Source: Tenebrio molitor (taxonomy: Eukaryota; Arthropoda; Insecta; Coleoptera; Tenebrionidae). From it: a stretch of DNA of 64,000 nt. The stretch covers positions 9,176,001 through 9,240,000 of the forward strand of contig NC_091055.1 of assembly GCF_963966145.1 (NCBI RefSeq), in the 5' to 3' direction. Position 1 is the first letter of the stretch. Every line of letters starts with the position of its first letter. The notes under the pieces were generated by a model. It saw only the letters and a list, made by a program, of their open reading frames with translations, had not been told where the DNA came from and did not search any database. Position numbers and translations under genes: made by a program. Shown piece by piece: positions 25,552 through 37,650 of this stretch.

Positions 25552-26433
25552 ATTTAAGCTTCTTTTTTCTGATTTTGGTGTGTTCATTTTGTTAAAGCCT
25601 CTTTTTTATTTAATGTGTAATGTTATGCAGTTACTGCGTTATGAATAACTGCACGAACTGGGATAACAAGACCCATTGTTTTTTTTATTTATTTATATTG
25701 GCGTAAGTAGAGATAGTTGCTGATTTATACTTTCTTCATTAATGTTGTTAAAAATTCACACTTGTGTTATATGATAATAAAATTTTGTCAACCGATTACT
25801 TTTTTTCTTGAACTCTATTAAGATTCCATAATTGAAATTTGTATTGTCTTCAAAAACGTGGCTGTCAATTCTTTTTTAACTTATTTAAAAAAAAGTAAGT
25901 GGAAAATAAATTTGATACTGAAACAGTTGAAATCTTTTGCTCCAGATAGTTCACTTAAAAAATAATATACTAAAATTCTTAAGACAACTGATAATTCAAA
26001 TTCATGCTTAACTACATATGTACGAGTATAAGATTTTGCACTTACCGGTAAAATACATTTTTACTTTAAAAATAAAAAACAAAAAAAAGTATTACAATTT
26101 ATTACTCAAAAACAGCCAACACTAGTAACATGTCTGCCTGCAGTGATTACGCATTTACATAATACATGAAATTATAAATAAGTATAACTTCTTCAGACAT
26201 TTGATTGTGAAAACAAAATGATGAATTAAAAAGAAAACAAAAAAATAAAATAAATAAAGATATTGTCAGTAAGAAACGAGTAAAGAATTTAATATGAATA
26301 AAAACATCGTTTAATACCTCTATACAAAGTGATTTTATCATCCTTCAAAATTGATTGGCATTCATTTGAAAATAAAATAACTTGATAACTTGATCATTCG
26401 CTTTCTTCTTCAAAAATAATTTGAAAATAAAAT

Positions 26434-29400
26434 TCAATACTTGTGTTTATGGCGATGCTTTCTTGACGATTCAGGCGAATGGTATCTAGTACGATACGGA
26501 GATGTGCTACCACGCCGAATTCTTGGTGAGGGAGATCTACGATTTCGGGGAGAAGAAGATCTACGATTACTTTTTGTACGTGTTGGTGACGGTGACCGTC
26601 GGCTTTTGGAAACCCGTGTGGGTGAACCATATTTACCATTTGATGAACTAATTGGAGAGAGGGAATCTTTGGATTTACGGGAACGGGATGAAGAGGGTGA
26701 CTGGCGTCTTATGTGAGGAGGGCTCGGGGGGCTCGGGCCTCTGTAAGCTTTCTTCCTTGCTGGCGAACGACTTTTCGACCTACAGATATATACAGCAAAG
26801 AAGAATATAAACAATTTCTAATAACCCCTTTCTCAGATCGTATGTTCAATAAAGTACAAGAACAGTTAATGATCTAGTATGCAAAGAAAAAGTTGATGCA
26901 ATATCTATGTTACCTGTGTTTTGATGTTGAACCACTCGAAGAGCTGCGCGACAGTTTTTTTGATTTTCTAGATTTACTACAAAATTAGTAAGAACCATGT
27001 ATACACACAAATCGAAATTTGTTTCCTATTAAATGTACTTCGGTTCCTTTTGGACGCGTACATTTAATAAGAAACGAACAATATCCAAATTACTTACAGC
27101 TCCTTGTAATACACTTCGTCATCAGAACTACCTCCATCTTTTCTTTCAGACTTATCGTAATCTTTTTTGTGCTTCTCACTTTTCGGTTCTTTTTCTTTTC
27201 TTTCTTTTTCACTCTTCTTCAACAACTTTCTCCTATAGTGTTCGACTTGTTGGGGGAGTGTCCAACCAGTTTTTAACGCCCTCTGGCCCGATTCTAATTC
27301 ATCTTGATATTGTACTGCCTTTACTTCGATTTCTCGCAATTTAATACGTCTTTCTTCTGTCATATTTCTATAGTATGAACATGTTACAGTAATCGTAAAG
27401 CAAAAACGACAAAATAAAAAATTATATACTTCTGGTAAAACCCCAAAAGTGCAAAACGTTATTTTTTAATTCCTGTCAATCACCATAAATATTTCCTATC
27501 ATCGCAGCTTTCTACGACGTTTCCTTGCATCTTTTCGTACCTTGAATCTGTGTAATCGTTGGAATCTTGATTTTCGTTTGCAGAACCGTCTTGACTAGGA
27601 TCTGCACTGCTCCCTAACAAGTCCCATTTGCTCGTGGTCATCGCTTGCGCCTCCACTTGTTCAGGATCGACAGTTTCCCATTTCGACATTATAAAACCCG
27701 ACAGAGGACCGACGACACTTTTCTTATTGGATATCACAACATCACTGGGATCGTCAATAATCTCCTTTCCTATTACAAAAAAAAAAAAACCAACAATACG
27801 ACAAACAAAAACAAGACTCGTAACAGTTACCATCGATGTCATCCGCTGCTATAGTAGTATTTTTATAACGTTTCATTGCACTTTTAAGGAGGGTTGCTCC
27901 ATCCATAGGCACATCATCGTCAGTTTCGGCTTGATCTTGTAAAGGATCTCCATCAATATCTATGTTGGTTTCTGCCGTAGTTTCTTCTTTGACTTCCTAA
28001 TCAGTCACAAAAACAATTAATTTCAAAAACAAAACAAAATACAAAATCTTACCTGTTCCTTGATACCTAAAAATACAGTCCTCAATTTATTTACATAGTC
28101 TTTATGATAAATTGAATCGTCTAGAGCCTGCAGTATCCTCAAAACTCTCAATTTGCAACCTTCAGCTTGTAATCTACCCTCCAGCTTGTCATACGCTTTC
28201 TTAATTTCGACGACGATGTCCACGAGTCTCGATTCAAACCTAGGACGACGTTAAATAAATTTAAATCAAGTACTGCAACGTCAAAACTTACGCCTTTCTG
28301 TAAAACGACGCATTATTAACTTTAACGCCGCAATTGTGCAGAATATCAGAAACTAAATACAGCCTTGCTATTTTCTTTGTAATTAAAGTGGAACTATTTG
28401 ACAATGATTCGGTTATACAGTCAACAACCTCTTCAGCTGCATCACTATGTTCAATACAGAATACCATCGCTTCGCCTATTTTACTTCTTTCAGGTGTCAA
28501 ACCTCTAATTAAATCTTCTAGCCTATCGCGTTGGCTATAATAAAACAATTTAGAGTTGATTTTTTAACGCAAAATATACGCACGTGTTTGAAAGAGATCC
28601 TTTTGTACTTTCTTTACTTTCGTCGTCATTTACTAACTCATCAGGCATTCCAGACGTATACGAATTCATCAAAGGAGGTTTCCAAATTGAACCAGCTACA
28701 AATCAACAATATTGATTGTTGTTGAAATAAACAAAAATCTTACTTTTAAAAAGTCTAAACTCTTTTGTGCTCCACTCTTTTTGCGAGTCGCCGTGCATGA
28801 TGGAATATAATTTCCACCTGTAGTAGATATGTGCGGGGCTCTGATTTTCAAATAGAAACCTGTAGAAAATCATTATTTTTCTTAAATTCCAGATTTTACA
28901 ATTAGGTTACCTATAATTAGGATTATGTATTTCTCTATTCATTATCATAGCCTCCAACATAGGTCCTTCACGGACAACGAATTCTACCATTCTGTGGATA
29001 AGCATCAGAAGATTTCGATCTGTAGGAATAACAACTTTTACAACGCTCCTTGACAAGATGTCACTAAGTTCTTCAGCTGATTTAGGTAAAACGTCTTTAT
29101 CTTTAGCACACGGTTGAGCATTAAATGGTAGTCCTGACGGCGGGGGAGGAAACGATAATTCAAGAAGAGCTGGAGGTATGTAAATTGGATGCGGAGGAAT
29201 TATGACCGATTTTCCCCATCCCAGTTTCATTTCGTAACCTAAAATTTCCTTCCCGTTTAAATTTCGAAGTGCTCTTTCACCGTCTTTTCGACTCATGTAT
29301 GCAACAAAGCCACAATTACGACCGCGAGCTTTCTCTTCGTCGGAACGGGGCCACATTATTTTAATACTAGCGAGAGGTCCATAACGACCAAATATTTCCA

Positions 29401-30579
29401 TCAACTGCTGTTCAGTAATCTACAAAAATAATTATTTTTTGTTATTTTTTATACTCTATAATTCAGACCGAATTTATTTATTATTGATTTTCTATATTAC
29501 GTATTCTGTAGTCCGTTGTCTAACAAGTATCAATAGATTTAAAAATTACTACATATCTTATTGGTATTAAGACTGCAGTGTTTGTTTTTATTTTGCATAG
29601 ATGTCGCCCAATTCGCGCCAAATCTGAGACGATACTTACGTTACTTTGCTTAATATTGAAAAAAAATGTATTATAGAAATAACACAAACAAGAAATTTGT
29701 GCCCAAAATGAGCAAATATTCAATTTTTTTGCCAGGAAAGTAATTACATTAGCTTGTTATTTTCTTGAGTAAACATACCTTGGGATTGAGATTACCAAGA
29801 TACAAATTTGTTGTTGTGGGGTCACCATTATCAAATGATCCTAAATCACCACTTCTCAAAAACATATCCAATTCTGATTCCATGGGCGTCCGCAGTATAC
29901 CTTTGTATTTATGCCTTTCTTCTCGCTCCTCTTGAATTCTGTCGCAAACGTTTTATTCAAAATAAAAAATCCCCACTTAAACATTTATAAGCTTACTGTC
30001 TCAATTCTTCTTTAAATGCTTCCAAATTACTTTTAGTATGTTGTTTCTTTTTTCCCAATCTTTCTGGCTTTTTGTCAGAAATTAGTTTTGCATAAAACTG
30101 TGCCTTTTCAGTAGAAGCCATTAATTCCGTGGAGGGAATTCTTGACTGTGGTTTATACAACTTCCCTTTATCTTTCGTATCTTCCTCTACAAATTAAGGT
30201 ATACTTTTTTTTTTTTTAAATAAAGCTATCATACTTCGAGCTCCCGCATCGTAAGTCCCAGCCTTTACCCACACTTTACTAGAACTACTTATTGGAGATT
30301 CTTGAAATGTAGCAACAAATTCTTCAAAAACCTGAAATTTTAACATTGAGGTTATGTTTTAGTTCAGACAACAATTGTCAATTATACATGAGCCGCTGCC
30401 CTTTCTTCTTCCTTTTTACGTTGTTCTTCTAATTCCTTTTTAGATAAAGACCTTTTACCCATTGTTCCGATGGAGAAAGCTTTTAATTTTTGCTCGGGAA
30501 TGTTCTGTTTGGAGACGAAAATTTGTTCAGTTCGCATTATCATTGTACAGTCATATATTACCTTAATTTTATCTCCCAT
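26434..30579 (-). CDS. U2surp: U2 snRNP-associated SURP-motif protein (U2SURP/SR140)
   Basis: Fifteen coding exons: 30562-30579, 30388-30504, 30235-30331, 29997-30186, 29779-29938, 28911-29419, 28744-28859, 28584-28695, 28292-28534, 28053-28239, 27831-27996, 27541-27769, 27098-27367, 26914-26976, 26434-26779. They sum to 941 codons with no break. In order: a conserved N-terminal segment (LKAFSIGTMGKRSLSKKELEE); an RRM (RNP2 NLYLGNL, RNP1 CGFVAYM, IKIMWPRSDEEKAR) near 180-270; a proline segment (IPPHPIYIPP); a SURP domain (RMVEFVVREGPMLEAMIMNR) near 325-385; a CID-like domain (IVDCITESL-type motif, KKIARLYLVSDILHN) near 440-580; a cwf21-like segment (RIKLREIEVKAVQYQDELES) near 715-740; and an Arg/Ser-rich tail. 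This is the SR140 architecture. The human protein associates with U2 snRNP in branch-site recognition. A minus-strand AATAAA at 26103-26098 is a plausible poly(A) signal, about 330 bp from that of convergent glycogenin. Donor AC/GTGCGT at 28583 is weak but required by phase. Confidence 0.95.
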
Positions 30580-32337
30580 TTTTCTTCTATAACTGTACTA
30601 TTTATTAGATATTAAAATTTGTGTGTTCATTAAATTAAACACATGCCCAATAACGCTAATTATTTATCATTATCACAAAAGCTGACAGGACAAACAGAGA
30701 TGTGCTAAGGTATTGATACAACAGTCTAGCGCCCCTCGTGATGGATCCTCGAACCATACAATATAACCGCTAAAATTAAATTAAGAAACAAACAAAATAG
30801 GAAAACAGCTTGTGTAAGATATAAAAAAAAATTAAGCCAAAACATATTTATTTTTGCAATAAACGTTTAATTTAATGCATTAACAATATTTATTTTAGTT
30901 TTCTTTAACAGTGTTACTATATTGTTTAGAAGGTAAAAAAAGTTCCAGTTCATCAAGATGCGATATTTTAAAAGTTACACAGTCATTGAAATAAAAATAA
31001 TTTCAAAATATCATTGAAAATTACAGTAAAAAACGATAACTTTATTAGTACATATTAAAATCGTTTTAAATGGTTTAGCAGTTGAAAGTAAAGTAAATGG
31101 TTTTAATTTGTGTTTGAAGACTTTCAAGAATGCCATTGTCAAGGCAATGTTTGTACAACATACCTACCAAGAGGAAACTTTGTTTATTTTTTTAATTTCT
31201 TCTTTTGCATTAAAAGGTAGGATACTGGATAATCAAAATTCTAAATTTCTTGCATTCCAGTAATGTTAAAAAACTGTTTGTAATACATAATTGTATTATA
31301 TAATGCATTATTTACTCATTTGCTCTTAATTAGTGTTAATGGGTTTATTTAGCCGACGTAAATGTTATTGTTTACAATTTCTTTTACAATGTATTATTTT
31401 ATATAACATCGTAAAATAGTGAAATAAGGATGTAGAATCGAATCGTTAATTACATAATAATATACCTACTGTCAAGGTCGCTAAAATTAAGGCCATGTTA
31501 AAGGTCGTTTCTGTTGTTAGTGCCGCATTATCTTGTGAATTCCACAAACTCGTCACAGTCATTTTATTTCTAAATCATATTACTCATATTTACCATGTAT
31601 TGATAAGAAATTTTTTGTTTTTTCGTTGTGTTGTCTTTTATCCTTGTTTGTTTTTAATACAAATACTTCTGACTCACTCCATTAGTGGGATCGGCAATAT
31701 AACATATAGATCTTATTTTAAATTCAATTCAGTCGCGTCTGAAGGTCAAATTTCAGCTTGTTGAAATAACTTTTTTCGAATTGTTATAGCAAAGTATTCG
31801 GCCGCAGACCAAGTGGTGTAAGTTGAGTGAAAATTATTAGAAGTTACCACAAGAAAATTTTACTTGTTGGCAGGTAAATTCTTGTAATACATTAACATTC
31901 TTATCTTACATGCTGCACCGATGACAAAAAAGCCACGTTTGTTTGGGCTATTATGTAACTGGAATGTATCCCAATCCGAAAAGTTAAGGTTAGAATGCAC
32001 CAGACGAAGAAATTTAATGAAAGTGAAAGTTTATTCACTTTCATTTTGAGATATGATAAGTAGTCTACCTACTCAGACAGTCCAAATCACAGTGCCTTGT
32101 TATTTTGTTAACATGAGAATTTCGTCGTTTTAGTTAAGTTAGCAACTGCTCTGGCAACTGTCATCAGTGATCACTATAGCAACATATTATTTGTTTACTC
32201 AAAAAAGTAGAGATAAAATTTTATGGTGTTTAAATAGTATCATAATTATTTTTTATTTACTATATTGTGGAGTAAAAAAAATGACGTAACTGAATTACAG
32301 TGATACATTTTAGATGTGCTCTTCATAGTAATTGAAA
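30580..32337. promoter_or_regulatory. divergent promoter interval between U2SURP and the arrestin gene
   Basis: The two start codons face outward across about 1.76 kb of AT-rich sequence. The gap immediately upstream of U2SURP (30590-30770) and the stretch 31790-32180 are the likeliest promoter and leader positions. A donor-like GGT/GTAAGTTG near 31816 could end an untranslated first exon of the arrestin gene. The 89-codon plus ORF at 31495-31764 is AT-biased with no recognisable domain. Confidence 0.4.
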
Positions 32338-34158
32338 ATGTCTCAGTGTAAGATATACTTAGAAAATTACAGCGGTACATATTATGCCGGTTCTGAAATC
32401 AGAGGGAGACTCGAATGTTATTTCGATGATGAAACAACTGTTCGAGGTATGTATGAGATAAGTGTTGTAAAAAATCTACATTCTCAACTTGTAGGAATAA
32501 AAATTCGGGTCAGAGGTAGAGAACATAATGAGTGGACTGGTACTGAGACATATAGAGATCCAATAGATCATAAAACAAAAACTAGACACATAACTTTAAC
32601 TGGTGACAATAATGTATTATATCTTGAGCAGATGTTGTTCGGTTCAGGTAGTTAACTCATGAAATATGTGTTTCATAAAATTAATAAATACTTTTTTAGC
32701 TTCTGGTACTAGAGTGATACCGAGAGGTAGACATGTTTATCCATTTTCATGTCATTTACCTTATGACATTCCCTCAACTTTCAATGGCCCTCACGGTTCT
32801 ATATCTTACAAAATAAAAGCAATTGTTGACAGACCAATGAGGGTTGATCATGAAGATGAATTTATTTTTGTGCTGGTGTCTCCAATTGATTTTAACAAAA
32901 TGTCTCGAGACCTCCAAGTATTTAATCTGTTAATCAATTTTTTTCGGTTTTTATGTTTTTTTTTTTTAGGATATAACAACGTACTCTGACGAAAAATCAG
33001 TTTGTTGTTGGTGTTGCAAAGGCGGTGATGTAACAATGGATGTGGAATTACCTAAGATAGCGTTTGTGCCTGGGGAAACAATTCACTTCAAAGTGACAAT
33101 AACCAACCTCTCTAATTCAAATGTAGAAAATCTGAAAGTGAAATTTGTTAAGACCGTCAAATACAGGGTAACTTCGCCCCATTCAGAATCGAAGGAGGAC
33201 GTCGACAATATTCTCAATTTCACTGACCATGGCGTAGGTGCTCATGGTGAACACACTTTTAATCTCCAACTAGCGATACCGGAATTTGTTGAAGTTCCGA
33301 ATTTCACCAAGTGCGAATTATTTAAAGTCAGCTATGCTTTGGAAGTGTCTGCAGAAATGGCTGGTTGTACCTTAGATCTTGATATCTCTGTGTGGGATAT
33401 CCAGATGGGCCACATACAATGTACGGATTATGGAGAAAGCGGAGATGCAAACAGAGCTCCGTTACCAGGAGGCAAATTCCCACTTCCTCCCACTAGCCCA
33501 TATCCTCCGGCCGCAGGAGAGGGCTACTCTCCAGGAGGACCGTATCCACCTAATTCAGGTGGAGTTTACCCACCGTCCCCAGGCGGTGGTTATCCGCTTC
33601 CACCGGGCGGTGCATATCCACCGGGTGGTGTGTATCCTCCTCCAGCAGGAGGGACTTACCCACCTCCACCGGGCGGGACTTACCCGCCTCCACCCGGCGG
33701 GGCTTATCCACCTCCAGCCGGCGGGACTTATCCACCTCCAGCCGGCGGGACTTACCCCCCTCCACCCGGCGGGGCTTACCCACCTTCGGGCCCCGGTGCG
33801 TATCCTCCCCCAGCGGGTGCAGCATATCCAGCTACACCTGGGGGCGCATATTCTGATCCACCGAATTACTCGGCAACTACAGAGAAAACAGCTCCTCCTC
33901 CCGGTCCACCGTCTGCACCCAGTTCTTCTATTGCGAGTGCACCATTTGATAATAATCCCAAAGCAAGAGAGGCGGCTGCTTCTGCACCTCACAACGCAGC
34001 ACCAGAATTACGTGAGTAAAGAATATTTAACAAATCGTAAATAGCCAATAAAAAATGCGTTTGATTTCAAAAAAATAAAATTTTGACATTTATTTTTAGC
34101 ACCACCGTCGTATAACGAAATTCAGAAGAATGCCAACGCTCCCTATCCACCGCAGTGA
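32338..34158 (+). CDS. arrestin-domain-containing protein (alpha-arrestin, ARRDC type) with PGG-Y repeat tail
   Basis: Exons 32338-32446, 32495-32647, 32700-32917, 32970-34011 and 34100-34158 join in phase to give 526 residues. The arrestin N domain (MSQCKIYLENYSGTYYAGSE..., IRVRGREHNEWTGTE, HVYPFSCHLPYDIPSTFNGP, SISYKIKAIVDRP) spans about 1-160. The arrestin C domain (ELPKIAFVPGETIHFKVTI through LDISVWDIQMGH) spans about 183-315. The tail from about 330 is built of Pro-Gly-Gly-x-Tyr-Pro-Pro units. Two PPxY motifs (DPPNY, and PPSY in the last exon) would bind WW domains of NEDD4-family ubiquitin ligases, the usual way alpha-arrestins act as endocytic cargo adaptors. If the last intron is retained, translation ends at 34019 and the second PPxY is lost. 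The first intron is only 48 bp, a multiple of three with no stop. Family clear; exact orthologue and cargo not. Confidence 0.92.
33490..33850 (+). repeat. coding minisatellite, PGG-x-YPPP units
   Basis: About a dozen 24-30 bp units encode variations on GGTYPPPP and GGAYPPPA in the arrestin tail. Several adjacent units between about 33650 and 33780 are nearly identical at DNA level, suggesting recent unequal exchange. The GC-rich strand throws long spurious ORFs in other frames. Confidence 0.85.
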
Positions 34159-35207
34159 AACTCCTGATGTATCCAATCGGTTGACTCGGCTTTTGAATCT
34201 GGCTGTAAGGGTGTTCCAGTTTCGTTCCATGTTATTAAATTTAAAAAAAATATTTGTTTTAAGTCCATGAATGTTATAAGATATAGAACTTGCACGAATT
34301 TTTTAAAAATGAGGCCTATAGGATGTAATACGTAAAGACGTAGGCCAACTAGCGGTCAAAGTTGCAAAATTTTTCAAAATGTGTACGTGTATTCGACGAT
34401 TGATTTTAACAAGTGCCATGTCGTTTTACATTTTAGAAAAGTCACGAGAAAATTTGAAGTAGCTTTTTGTTATTTTTTTATGGCAAGTCTGATAAAGTAC
34501 GTTTTGTGTGGAGCACTGATTAAATAAGTTTTTGATATTGTTTTGTCGCCTACTTATTACGTATAATTTTTTCTTAAAGTAATAGCATAGGTGAAGACCT
34601 TAAAAATAAATATATATTTATATAGGCTATTGCCGATATTTTCATAAGGAATTTTTTCGTTAGGATTTGTTTGCGTTATTTTATATGCTCTATTGTCGTT
34701 TTGATATTCAAAGTGTAATATTGTTCTGATATTTGAATAAATACTCTTCAGCTTTTCTAATAAATTGTTATACATACTAACACGTGCTGTGCTGACCACC
34801 GTCATTTATGATAGATTTTCCGTTCAGACCAATGGCGGCTGTACTGCTGAGTAGACCATCAGGGGCTCACGCGCTCACGTGACTTGAAGTCCAGTGAAAT
34901 GGCTTTATAGTACAGAACGTGTTAATTTGCTTGAATGCAGCACTGAATAAACGCTTTTCAATGTGTTTGTTGAATTATTTCCCATGCACAGTGAGGTTAG
35001 CTTCAGGTTCAGTTCCTCATGCGTATATAAATATCTACGTGATCTCTCCATCCCAAATAGATGAACGACTCATTTTACGCCTGTATTCTCCTATTTGTTC
35101 GAATCAGATGGATATTTGAGAATTAAAACGAACTACAGCAAAATAGTTCTTATGATTTACCTACACTTAAAAAATTCTCTGTGGACATGACGTAAATCCA
35201 TCTTATA

Positions 35208-36555
35208 CAACGTGTCTCAGAAATAAGTAGGTACGTTAATTTTAACTATAATAGAATTCGTTAATATCAACAATATATTTGAATATATTTTTTTCCTAAA
35301 CCTTGAAGTTATCCAATTAAAATTATTGAAAGATTTGACACAAATTTCGTTACCCGCCTATGGGGATTAATGATTACTTGCTTCGCCCGTGCCGATAGCA
35401 AAGAACAAAAAACAAATGCAAGACTACTTTCACTTGTTTTTTGCTAACTTAAGCACAGCAGCTAATTATTGCGCCCATTGCTGTGACCTATAAAAATAAG
35501 GGTGGATGCGAAAAAAGGGAATCATATATGGTAGATATTAAATGAAAACTATTTAATAATAAATACCTATTTTAAGCTGACCCTAATGAATCTTCCTTAA
35601 CTAAAATGATGACAAAATGTCTCCTAAAATTAGTGTATTAATCCATAAAAATTCTCGTAAAATAATCAGAATCAGTAATAATTACAAGAAGTGTTCAAAG
35701 TGACAGACAGCTGTTATTGTCAATACATTTCCTCGAAAATTACGAATTGTTGTGGCAGCATTTTTTATCCGTTCTTAATTATTATATGTACCTACTTGTA
35801 CTTATTAAAAAATAAAATGTTACCGACCTCCGTTTAGTTGCCTACTAAACTAACCAACCAAAAGACAAGCATTGCTTCAAAGTTAATTTTTTGTGAGGGG
35901 ATGTGGAACCTTTAAATTTCATTTGCATCAATTGGAACCGAATATACCAAATATTTCATGTAGGTACCCCACAAGAAGAAGTCGCACGGAAATTATCTGG
36001 GCTCGAGGACCACTCCCGCACGCTTCACCATACGCCAACACAATATCTATGTATTCACTATTCGAAAATAAACGTGCCATTTTTACAAAATTTTTGCTTA
36101 AATCATAGAAGCAACACAGCCTTTTGGGGTCGCATAAGACTAACTAAAAATTTAATCCTCTTATGTCTACCTTGGCCGCAGAGCGAAAAAACATTATTCT
36201 AAAAACACAATGTTTTGCGCAGATTTTACAAAAACTATTATTTCACGGTCACTGTTATTGGGTCAAATAACGTGCGATCTAATAAAAAAAAATCGAGTTA
36301 CCTGAATTGTGCTATTCTGATGCTTTGATTGGTTCAAACCACCATTTTCGCCTACTCTGATTTTTTTTTTATTCGATCCCACGGTACCTAGAAAATACGA
36401 GTAAATAGACAACTCGTTAATTTATGGGGGTGAGGGGGTAAAATACTGAAATGAGAATTAAATTTCGAAAAAATGGTACATAACAATTTTGTTGTTCTTG
36501 ACGAGACCTGTCACTGGTTAAAATTACATAATGTACTTATTTCTGAGACACGTTG
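35208..36555. mobile_element. 1.35-kb TA-type transposon, non-autonomous
   Basis: Inverted ends begin CAACGTGTCTCAGAAATAAG, about 24 bp perfect and roughly 40 bp with mismatches, with TA outside each tip. The interior contains only short broken frames (for example 35893-36202), so it cannot encode a transposase. It resembles a deleted or heavily decayed full-length element rather than a foldback. Confidence 0.7.
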
Positions 36556-36776
36556 TATAATCGTCATTAGTAACTGCTTTAGACTTTAGGTATTATAATC
36601 GTTTATTTCATTATAATTACAAGTAGGTAGGTACACCGGATTTAGGTGGATTTAATCTATTTTTTTAACATTTTCTTTAACTGCACACTAATTAATACCA
36701 GTGGCGTAGGTAATTTTTTGAGGCTACTAAAATTTTCATTATCCAGTTAACGTCACGGAAGATCCTAATACATATA

Positions 36777-37650
36777 CAGTGTGGAAACTTTAACTGGAAT
36801 AAAATTCATAACTTGGACACAGGCGGTTTTTGTAAAAAAATCCGAAACAGGTCGATTTTTGTTTTTCCTTGCCCACATTTTGGCGCATATAGTTTTTGCA
36901 TATCTGCTCTCGGAAGCTCGCAACCACCCCTAACTTTTTTTTTTAATGGAAGGCTATGCCAAGTGACACCTCGTTTGAAAGCCCACTTCGCAAGGAATAC
37001 AACGCACTATTTATTTCCTGAATATTTTCAAAGCCTACGTGCTAAAAAAATAAATCCAATTTTATAAATTGAATTCTATTTAATGTAACAAATGCTCAAA
37101 ATGGGCACCGTGTCTTTCTTGGAAAGTTGCAAATCGGTAGTAACATGCATCCCTTGCGTTTTGTAACATTTCCGGTGTGATTTGCCTAATTTAATTTCAT
37201 CTCTAATACGTTGCCTAAGATCTTCAATACCTACTGTTCGGTTTTAGGCATGAAATTAGGCAAACCACACCGGAAATGTTATAAAACGTAAGGGATGCAT
37301 GTTACTATCGATTTGCAATTGGCCAAGAAACAAACTGTGCCCATTTTGAACATTTGTTGCATTTTTTTTTTTATTTTTTAGCACGTAGGCTTTGAAAATA
37401 TTCAGGAAACAAATAGTGCGTTGTAATCTTTGCGAAGTGGTCTTTCAAACGAGGTATCACTTGGTATACCTACCCTTCTATTAAGAAAAAAAAAGTTAGG
37501 GGTAGTTGCGAGCTTCCGGGAGCAGATTTGCAAAACCAAATGCGCCAAAATGTGGCCAAGGAAAAACAAAAATCGACCTGTTTCGGGATTTTGTACAAAT
37601 ATCACCTATGTCCAAGTTATGAATTTTATTCCAGTAAAGTTTCCACACTG
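36777..37650. mobile_element. palindromic Tc1/mariner-derived foldback, copy A
   Basis: Both ends are CAGTGTGGAAACTTTAACTG or its complement, and TA lies outside each. The arms (36777 to about 37230, and about 37250 to 37650) are inverted copies of the same sequence. Each arm, read outward-in on its coding strand, contains a broken copy of a transposase C-terminus (segments such as ITPEMLQNARDACYYRF and HFEHLL followed by a stop) with a frameshift. The element is therefore two 3' ends of a Tc1/mariner-like transposon joined head-to-head. Same family as 57688-58394. Confidence 0.8.

Noticed and set aside
33379..34044. 221-codon plus ORF and 145-codon minus ORF over the arrestin tail
   Set aside because: Composition shadows of the GC-rich PGG-Y coding repeat in other frames.
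35893..36202. Overlapping ORFs of 71 and 99 codons
   Set aside because: Inside the transposon at 35208-36555, without catalytic DDE motifs; decayed element sequence.
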